In this document: positions 1 through 5,121 of the stretch, one piece after another
How positions within the stretch are numbered: position 1 is the stretch's first letter
How the letters are laid out: each line of letters opens with the position of its first letter
Assembly (NCBI GenBank): GCA_025936195.1
Contig: JAICTW010000257.1
Coordinates: forward strand, 1-5,121
From: Flavisolibacter sp.
GTDB taxonomy: Bacteria; Bacteroidota; Bacteroidia; Chitinophagales; Chitinophagaceae
Reading direction: 5' to 3'
Length of the DNA: 5,121 nt
Notes under the pieces: model-generated
What the model saw: the letters and a program-made list of their open reading frames with translations, nothing else
The model's database searches: none
Told to the model about the DNA's origin: nothing
Program-made: the position numbers and the translations under genes

Positions 1-735
1 TTCTTTTCTTGTAAGTAAATAATCAACAGCACGAATTCCGTCCCAACTAAAATAATTAGCCAGCGTGTTCCCTGTAATAAAAAGCTGTGCACCGGGATAA
101 GAATGTTCGTAAGAGGGCCATTTGAACCTTGACTTATTTGTTTTTTGATTGTAATACTGCAAGCGTTCACCCTGTCCCATTGGGTCAAAAGCGAAAACAA
201 TGAATCCTTTTTTTACAAAATTTAAAATCTCGTTCAGATAACCTTTAGGGCGATAACCATTATCAGAATGTCCGCTGCAATAAACAATAGCCGGAGCTTT
301 CTTTGCACCGTTTGGTATGAACAAAGCTGACGTTACATAATAGCCCGGCTGCGATTCGTAAATAATATTTTCCAAACGGTAAAAATCTTTATCGTAGGTT
401 TTTACAACAGTAGCATTCAAGGGTGTTTTTGCAGGGAAAGGACCTATCACATCCTGCAAAGTTTTTTTCAACCATTGCTGTCTTTGTTGCCATTCTGCTA
501 ATGTGTGGATAGTGTTCACCTTTTGTGAACGTTTGTCCAAATCAGCATAAGCTTGATTGGCAATGTGATGAAACAAGGCATTCGGCGCATCGCTGAACTC
601 GGGCCAGTTGTGCGTGCCTCTTAACCCGTCAAATTCTTTCTGTGCGTGAACGGCAATAGTTGTGGATAGAATAGCGAGGAACAAAAACATTCCACTTTTC
701 ATTCCCGAGCAATCATGTGCAGCTTGAATTTTCAT
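1..735 (-). CDS. Alpha/beta-hydrolase, acetylxylan-esterase-like, N-terminal part
   Basis: The frame is open from ATG 735 to the left edge (245 codons, no stop), so only the N-terminal part is seen. After a signal peptide (FLFLAILSTTIAVHA, then Q32) comes a helical lead-in (about 45-105, with AEWQQRQQWLKKTL). A strand-rich hydrolase core follows: YYVTSALFIPNG (132-143), PAIVYCSGHSDNG (148-160) with the expected oxyanion-hole segment, GFIVFAFDPMGQGERLQYYN (177-196), and WDGIRAVDYLLTRKE (231-245). This order is typical of exported Bacteroidota hydrolases annotated as acetylxylan esterase, dienelactone hydrolase or prolyl-oligopeptidase-like proteins. The nucleophilic serine elbow would come soon after the last visible residue, so the catalytic triad cannot be checked. 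ATG 702 (MKSGMFLFLA) is a plausible shorter start giving a more usual signal peptide; the longer start has the more AT-rich upstream bases. As the last visible gene of the cluster it may remove acyl groups from the same glycan. Esterase is an inference; the fold is well supported. Confidence 0.85.
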   Translation of the reverse strand, partial: MKIQAAHDCSGMKSGMFLFLAILSTTIAVHAQKEFDGLRGTHNWPEFSDAPNALFHHIANQAYADLDKRSQKVNTIHTLAEWQQRQQWLKKTLQDVIGPFPAKTPLNATVVKTYDKDFYRLENIIYESQPGYYVTSALFIPNGAKKAPAIVYCSGHSDNGYRPKGYLNEILNFVKKGFIVFAFDPMGQGERLQYYNQKTNKSRFKWPSYEHSYPGAQLFITGNTLANYFSWDGIRAVDYLLTRKE

Positions 736-752
736 GAACTATAATTTAGAGT

Positions 753-3017
753 TTATTTGATTAGCTTAATTTCTGTTTGCAATTTGATATCATTGGAAGC
801 AGTACCGATCATCAATTTAAAATCGCCGGGTTCTGCAGTCCATTGCAAGTCTTCATTGTAAAACGAAAGCATCTCTTTGTCAATAGTGAAGTGAATAGTT
901 TTGGATTCACCAGGATTCAATTCTATTTTTTGAAAACCTTTTAATTCTTTCAACGGCCTTACTACAGAAGCCACCAAATCCTGGATGTATAATTGAGCCA
1001 CTTCCTCTCCTTTTCTTTCTCCTGTGTTGGTCAATGTAAAACTCAATTCCAGTTTTTCATTTCCGGAAATTGTTGTTTTACTTAGTTTCAAATCAGTATA
1101 AGAAAAACTGGTGTAACTTAATCCGTAACCAAAAGCATATTGTGGTGTGTTGAGTTCATCGATGTAGGCTGATTTGTATTTAATATCCTCCGGACCTTTT
1201 GAAGGTTTTCCGGTATTGTACTGAATATATGTAAGCGGCAATTGTCCTTCCGAACGCGGAAAGGTCACTGGCAATTTACCCGAAGGATTGTAATTGCCAA
1301 ACAAAACATCAGTAATAGCATTGCCTGCTTCAGCCCCTAACCACCATGCATAAACGATGGCATCGACTTTATCAGCAATTTTATTGAAGATAAGCGGACG
1401 TCCTGCCATCAATACTACCACCACAGGCTTGCCTGTTGCTTTCACCGCTTCAAACAATGCTTCCTGATTTCCGGGCAAATGGATGTTGGCTCTCGATTTG
1501 GATTCGCCACTCATGTTAAAGCTTTCGCCAAGCGCCATAACCACAACATCTGCATTTTTAGCTGCATCAATAGCGGCTGAGAAATCAGAAGTGTTGTCAT
1601 TGATATCGCAACCTTTTGCATAAATAAGTTTTGATCCATTTGTTATTTTGGAATTTAATGCTTCATACAAAGAAGTCACCCTTGTGGTGTCGGAAATAGG
1701 AATCCATGCTCCTTCAAGATCACGTTTTGATTTCACCAGAGGACCAATAACAACAATGGTTTTTGTGGATGAAGAAAGCGGCAAAACCTTGTTTTCATTT
1801 TTCAGCAGCACAATAGATTTTTCTGCCATGCTGCGGGCAATTCGTTTATGCTGCAGATTGTTCAACTCTTCCTTTTCCCTGCTTTCATTGCAATAGCGAT
1901 AAGGATCATCAAACAATCCCATTTCGAATTTTTTGGTGAGAATGCGACGCACAGCATCGTCCAACAATTTTTCATTCACCTTTTTTTCTTTGATCAGATC
2001 CGCCAAATGTTTTTTGTAGGCTTCGCTTTCCATGTCCATATCACTACCTGCAGTTATAGCTTTTAATGCTGCATCTTTCAGATCAGTGGCATAACCCCAG
2101 GGAACTAATTCTTTAATGGAGCCCCAGTCGCTTACTACAAATCCTTTGTAATTCCATTTGCCTTTTAAAATGGTCCGCTGCAAATAACGATTACCTGTAG
2201 CCGGTATGCCATTAACGGTGCTGAAGGAATTCATGAAAGTAGCCACACCTGCATCGGCTGCGGCTTTAAATGGCGGCAGATAGGTCTCCCATAAAAGATG
2301 ATTGCTCATGTCCACTGTATTGTAATCGCGACCGGCAGTTACCGCACCATAAGCAGCAAAATGTTTGGCACAAGCCATGATTTCATCTGTGCTTTCACCA
2401 AGCTTATTGCCTTGAAAACCCACTACCCTTGCTTTTGCGATAGCTGAACCCAGATAAACATCTTCGCCTGCTCCTTCCATAATACGGCCCCAACGCGGAT
2501 CGCGGCTGATGTCCACCATGGGTGCAAAGGTCCAGTGCAAACCGGCAGCAGAAGCTTCAGTTGCTGCAATATGAGAAGCCTGTTGAATCGCATCTAAATC
2601 CCATGATGCAGCTTCGGCCAATGGAATGGGAAAAACAGTTCTATAACCGTGGATCACATCCATTGCAAAAAGCAAAGGAATTTTTAACCGTGATTGCAAA
2701 GCTGCTGCCTGAATTTCTCTCGTATCCTTCACACCATGGACATTCAACATCGAACCTACTTTGCCTGCTTTAATATCATTCAACATGTAGGTTTGCCTCT
2801 TGGTGACAGGACCGGTGGCTTCTCTTCCTGAATATTGATTGAGCTGCCCAATCTTTTCTTCCATCGTCATTAATTTCATTACGGAATCTACACGTGCAGC
2901 AATGGTTTTCTTTTGTGCAAAAACCGGAGTGATTCCTATAAGAAATAATCCAAGAACGAAAAAGAAAAATGATCTATTTCGTAAAACCATTATTGTATAA
3001 AAATTTTCTTTTCTCAT
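753..3017 (-). CDS. bglX: GH3 beta-glucosidase/beta-xylosidase, BglX type, periplasmic
   Basis: This retaining family 3 glycoside hydrolase cleaves terminal beta-linked glucose or a related sugar (possibly xylose) from oligosaccharides. Its 754 residues match the usual BglX length of about 765. A signal peptide ends near VFA34 before Q35. The N-terminal TIM-barrel domain (about 45-370) contains MTMEEKIGQL, FAMDVIHG with D120 in the sugar-binding site, DPRWGR, AKHFAAYG (K218, H219), and GFVVSDWGS with D297 as the expected nucleophile. The second alpha/beta domain (about 395-600) holds SIVLLKN, VVVMALGES and MSGESKSR, where E505 is the likely acid/base. A fibronectin-III-like domain fills about 650-745 (TNTGERKGEEVAQLYI, RPLKELKGF). 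The frame is intact and no key residue is missing. ATG 2990 is an alternative start that gives a tighter signal peptide. The stop lies 17 bases before the esterase start and the start lies 31 bases after the GH88 stop, so co-transcription is likely. Sequence alone does not separate glucosidase from xylosidase activity. Confidence 0.95.
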   Translation of the reverse strand: MRKENFYTIMVLRNRSFFFFVLGLFLIGITPVFAQKKTIAARVDSVMKLMTMEEKIGQLNQYSGREATGPVTKRQTYMLNDIKAGKVGSMLNVHGVKDTREIQAAALQSRLKIPLLFAMDVIHGYRTVFPIPLAEAASWDLDAIQQASHIAATEASAAGLHWTFAPMVDISRDPRWGRIMEGAGEDVYLGSAIAKARVVGFQGNKLGESTDEIMACAKHFAAYGAVTAGRDYNTVDMSNHLLWETYLPPFKAAADAGVATFMNSFSTVNGIPATGNRYLQRTILKGKWNYKGFVVSDWGSIKELVPWGYATDLKDAALKAITAGSDMDMESEAYKKHLADLIKEKKVNEKLLDDAVRRILTKKFEMGLFDDPYRYCNESREKEELNNLQHKRIARSMAEKSIVLLKNENKVLPLSSSTKTIVVIGPLVKSKRDLEGAWIPISDTTRVTSLYEALNSKITNGSKLIYAKGCDINDNTSDFSAAIDAAKNADVVVMALGESFNMSGESKSRANIHLPGNQEALFEAVKATGKPVVVVLMAGRPLIFNKIADKVDAIVYAWWLGAEAGNAITDVLFGNYNPSGKLPVTFPRSEGQLPLTYIQYNTGKPSKGPEDIKYKSAYIDELNTPQYAFGYGLSYTSFSYTDLKLSKTTISGNEKLELSFTLTNTGERKGEEVAQLYIQDLVASVVRPLKELKGFQKIELNPGESKTIHFTIDKEMLSFYNEDLQWTAEPGDFKLMIGTASNDIKLQTEIKLIK

Positions 3018-3048
3018 TTCAGTAAATTGATCTTTTCAAATGATACGG

Positions 3049-4224
3049 TTATGATTTTTTCTTTGCTTTTGTTAACTGGTTGTAACGCAACAATGCTTCG
3101 AGATAATAGTAATCAGCATAAATGATCGGCGTATCCACTTCGCTGTTGGCACGCCTGGAGCCGGTGGAATGTTTTAATAAAAAATGATGATTGTCTTCAG
3201 AAGCAAAATATTCAGGGCTTGACAAGCTTTTCAAAACATCTTCAGCAAAGGCGAAATAGCTTTTTTGCAAAGAATGTTTTACATAACCACTTAACTCCAA
3301 CAAAGCTGATGCGGCGATGGCTGCAGAAGAAGCATCCCTCACTTCGTTAGGAATATTTGGCGCATTAAAATCCCAGTACGGAATTTTATCTGCAGGCAAG
3401 TTGGGATGGTTCATAAAGAAATCAGCGATGTGAATGGCCTGGTTTAAGTATTTTTTATCCTTTGTTTCGCGATACATCATTGTGTAGCCATAAAGTCCCC
3501 AAGCCTGTCCTCTTGCCCAAGCCGAACTATCGGAATAGCCCTGAGCTGTTTTTTTCGCCAGCACATTTCCAACACTATCATAACACACTACATGAAAGCT
3601 GCTGTAATCGGGACGAAAATGATTTTGCATGGTTTTATCGGCGTGTGAAATAGCGATGTCATAATAGCCTTTGTTCCCCGAAGCCTCTGCTGCCCACAAT
3701 AAATATTCAAGATTCATCATGTTGTCAATGATCACAGGATACTTGTATTTGCCAAAGCTTTCCCATGATTTGATCAAACCAACTTTCGGATGAAATCTTG
3801 TGGAAAGCGAAGCCGCACCCTGCAATAAAATCGGTTTATACTTTGGATCTTTTGTTAAGCGATAACCATTGCCAAAAGAACAATAAAGCATGAAGCCCAG
3901 ATCGTGAGTGGATTTATTATACTGCTCTTTCTCCAAAGCCATCGTCCATTTATCGGCTGCATTTTTGAAACTGGTGTCGCCGGTGTATTCATACAAATAC
4001 CATAAAATGCCGCCAAAAAAACCGGTGCACCACCAATCCGCTTTCATTTTTCGATAGCTGCCATCTTTATTCACCGATTGCGGGAAAAGATCGGTATCCT
4101 GAAATTCCTGCAACATGCCTTTGTATTGTTTTGCAGCCAACTCCATTTGTTTGTCCACGTCAATTTTCTGCTGGGCATTGGCAGAAAAAGCGAATAAAAT
4201 CAATCCTAAAAAAATATTTTTCAT
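3049..4224 (-). CDS. GH88 unsaturated glucuronyl hydrolase, exported
   Basis: This glycoside hydrolase family 88 enzyme removes the 4,5-unsaturated uronic acid that polysaccharide lyases leave at the non-reducing end of oligosaccharides, by vinyl-ether hydration. Numbered from a possible GTG start at 4245 (398 residues), the landmarks are FFGGILWYLYEYTGD (76-90), THDLGFMLYCSFGNGYRL (113-130), PVIIDNMMNLEYLLWA (170-185), SAWARGQAWGLYGY (241-254) and DTPIIYADYYYLEALLR (371-387). D115 and D174 correspond to the two catalytic aspartates of Bacillus UGL (D88 and D149, recalled). H218, Q235, R245 and W249 fit its substrate-binding residues. The repeated helical blocks suit the family's (alpha/alpha)6 barrel. 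I chose ATG 4224 (391 residues) because it gives a compact signal peptide, MKNIFLGLILFAFSANA, cut before Q; there is no lipobox cysteine, so the product should be soluble in the periplasm. The gene sits between the sulfatase and the GH3. The family is clear, but whether the substrate derives from a glycosaminoglycan, ulvan or another uronide is not. Confidence 0.95.
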   Translation of the reverse strand: MKNIFLGLILFAFSANAQQKIDVDKQMELAAKQYKGMLQEFQDTDLFPQSVNKDGSYRKMKADWWCTGFFGGILWYLYEYTGDTSFKNAADKWTMALEKEQYNKSTHDLGFMLYCSFGNGYRLTKDPKYKPILLQGAASLSTRFHPKVGLIKSWESFGKYKYPVIIDNMMNLEYLLWAAEASGNKGYYDIAISHADKTMQNHFRPDYSSFHVVCYDSVGNVLAKKTAQGYSDSSAWARGQAWGLYGYTMMYRETKDKKYLNQAIHIADFFMNHPNLPADKIPYWDFNAPNIPNEVRDASSAAIAASALLELSGYVKHSLQKSYFAFAEDVLKSLSSPEYFASEDNHHFLLKHSTGSRRANSEVDTPIIYADYYYLEALLRYNQLTKAKKKS

Positions 4225-4235
4225 AAGTCCGTTTT

Positions 4236-4248
4236 TCCTGATCACCTC
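4236..4248 (-). promoter_or_regulatory. Shine-Dalgarno-like segment at sulfatase/GH88 junction
   Basis: Read on the minus strand this is GAGGTGATCAGGA. Its first nine bases match the complement of the usual bacterial 16S rRNA 3' end (GATCACCTC), and the first G is the last base of the sulfatase TAG stop. The AGGA part lies 11 bases before ATG 4224, whereas GAGG lies about 20 bases before it, too far for ordinary use. The GTG at 4245 sits inside the match, which argues against it being the start codon. Bacteroidota mostly initiate without Shine-Dalgarno pairing, so a role in reinitiation is only possible and chance is a fair alternative. Confidence 0.3.
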
Positions 4249-5121
4249 TATTTGTTTATTTCGTTTAACATTTTTAATGCCAGCGTATCCTTATATTTTT
4301 TTGCAAACTCTTTTAAATAGTTTCTATGTTGCTCCAATATTTTTTTTGAAGATTTTTCTTCAGCGATGTTGATGGTTTCACCCGGATCATTTTTCAGATC
4401 ATACAATTCTTCCCGTTTGTCGCCAAGATCATAAAGACAATATTTATATCGTTCGCTGCGTACCATCCGACCATTCAACACCGGTTTTTTGCCGTCAACA
4501 ACACCACCTTGCGTCATACGGTTTTCTACCACGATGTAAGGACGATTCTTGATGCTTTCATTTTTGATCGCTTCTTCTTTCAAACTTCTTCCCGGAAGAG
4601 CAGTTGGTTTTGGAATATTGGCAAAATCCATCAGCGTTGGAATCAAATCAATTCCATTATTCACTAAAGAATTATTGCTATCGTGTTTTAGTTTACCGGA
4701 GTAACGTAAAATAAAAGGCACACCTGCCGACTCTTCATAAAAAACTGTTTTTTGATTGAATTCATGTGCGCCCAAACTTTCACCATGATCACTTGTAAAA
4801 ACAATTAGCGTATTGTTATCATAACCATTTTGTTTTATAGAAGCAAGCACACGTCCAATTAAGGAATCCACTTTTTCCAGCAAGCGATAATAACCCCAAC
4901 GCAAACGCCGCCAGTCTGCTTCATTATAATTACCTACCGGAAACATTTTAGTGTTGTGATAGGATTGCCGGATGAGCGACATAGCATCTGATTCATCTTT
5001 GGGTGGATCTATATTATTTTTCAACGGAGGCAATTCAGATAATGGAGGAACAGTGCCAATTGAACCTTCGGGCAGTTTTTGAAAACGTGCCCATTCGCAA
5101 ACATCATGCGGATTGATGAAA
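4248..5121 (-). CDS. S1-family sulfatase, C-terminal part (5' end outside window)
   Basis: This is the C-terminal part of a formylglycine-dependent sulfatase, which hydrolyses sulfate esters, probably on a sugar. The frame is open to the right edge and 290 residues are visible; residue numbers here count from the first whole codon. The fragment opens with FINPHDVCEW, where H5 fits the conserved substrate-contacting His of the PHxP-like sulfatase motif. FTSDHGES follows, with D111 and H112 as likely metal ligands, then GAHEFNQK, whose K124 matches the conserved active-site lysine, then FYEES and GVPFILR. The end (RSERYKYCLYD, ELYDLKNDPGE) is the typical sulfatase C-terminal subdomain. The CxPSR or CxAxR motif holding the formylglycine residue lies outside the window, so activity and localisation cannot be confirmed. 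A TTG at 5033 is internal, because homologous sequence continues upstream of it. The stop is TAG at 4248-4250, only 23 bases before the GH88 ATG. The family call is firm; the sulfated substrate is unknown. Confidence 0.95.
   Translation of the reverse strand, partial: FINPHDVCEWARFQKLPEGSIGTVPPLSELPPLKNNIDPPKDESDAMSLIRQSYHNTKMFPVGNYNEADWRRLRWGYYRLLEKVDSLIGRVLASIKQNGYDNNTLIVFTSDHGESLGAHEFNQKTVFYEESAGVPFILRYSGKLKHDSNNSLVNNGIDLIPTLMDFANIPKPTALPGRSLKEEAIKNESIKNRPYIVVENRMTQGGVVDGKKPVLNGRMVRSERYKYCLYDLGDKREELYDLKNDPGETINIAEEKSSKKILEQHRNYLKEFAKKYKDTLALKMLNEINK

Larger units (their letters stand above)
1..5121 (-). other. Inferred polycistronic glycan-degradation cluster, open at both ends
   Basis: Four genes in one orientation are separated by about 23 (4225-4247), 31 (3018-3048) and 17 (736-752) bases. 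None of the gaps contains a GC-rich hairpin with a T-tract, and none shows a clear Bacteroidota promoter (TTTG about 19-21 bases upstream of TAnnTTTG). The order of transcription is sulfatase, GH88, GH3, esterase-like hydrolase. Both end genes run off the window, so the promoter lies to the right of 5121 and any terminator to the left of 1. The shared theme of oligosaccharide trimming supports one operon, probably part of a polysaccharide utilization locus. SusC/SusD, a lyase and a regulator are not in view, so that last step is inference. Confidence 0.75.

Noticed and set aside
1648..2066. Two overlapping open frames on the plus strand (1648-1896 and 1848-2066)
   Set aside because: They lie wholly inside the intact GH3 gene on the other strand, overlap each other, resemble no known family, and are shadows of its codon pattern.
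2522..2773. Plus-strand open frame of 83 codons
   Set aside because: Antisense to the conserved GH3 catalytic domain, low-complexity product, no recognisable domain.
3014..3043. Inverted repeat TCATTT / AAATGA between GH88 and GH3
   Set aside because: Only six base pairs, AT-rich, with an 18-base loop and no following T-tract, so it is neither a convincing terminator nor an operator.
3018..3048. Possible Bacteroidota promoter before GH3 (a TTTG in the gap)
   Set aside because: No TAnnTTTG element is found at the required distance downstream of it.
3462..3653. Plus-strand open frame of 63 codons
   Set aside because: Antisense to the GH88 core with no independent support.
4115..4372. Plus-strand open frame of 85 codons with a hydrophobic product
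   Set aside because: It spans the antisense of the GH88 signal peptide and the sulfatase end; the hydrophobicity comes from the reverse complement of AT-rich lysine and asparagine codons.
5031..5033. TTG at 5033 as the start of the sulfatase
   Set aside because: The same frame continues to the window edge with 29 more codons that include the typical FINPHDVCEW sulfatase motif, so the TTG encodes an internal leucine.

Overview
The window looks like part of a polysaccharide-degradation locus from a Bacteroidota bacterium, perhaps of the Chitinophagaceae/Sphingobacteriia type. The evidence is the moderately AT-rich DNA, the protein families present, and three consecutive exported proteins whose predicted signal peptidase I sites all leave glutamine as the first mature residue, a known Bacteroidota habit. 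The genus is inferred from sequence style only.

All four genes lie on the minus strand and read from right to left. They are: the C-terminal 290 residues of an S1-family sulfatase (4248-5121, N-terminus outside the window); a complete GH88 unsaturated glucuronyl hydrolase (3049-4224); a complete GH3 beta-glucosidase/beta-xylosidase of the BglX type (753-3017); and the N-terminal 245 residues of an alpha/beta-hydrolase resembling acetylxylan esterases (1-735, C-terminus outside the window). The gaps are about 23, 31 and 17 bases, with no terminator or convincing promoter between genes, so one polycistronic message is likely. No intergenic stretch exceeds 60 bases.

Together the enzymes suggest periplasmic trimming of oligosaccharides that carry sulfate, an unsaturated uronic acid at the non-reducing end, a beta-linked glucose or xylose, and possibly acyl esters. 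GH88 enzymes act on products of polysaccharide lyases, so a lyase is expected nearby but is not visible here. No SusC/SusD transporter pair or regulator is in view. A sulfated, uronate-containing glycan (ulvan-like or glycosaminoglycan-like) is a reasonable hypothesis, but the window does not settle the substrate.

I found no RNA gene, mobile element, CRISPR array or tandem repeat. The families are recognisable ones; the open questions are the combined substrate, the start sites and the unseen flanks.
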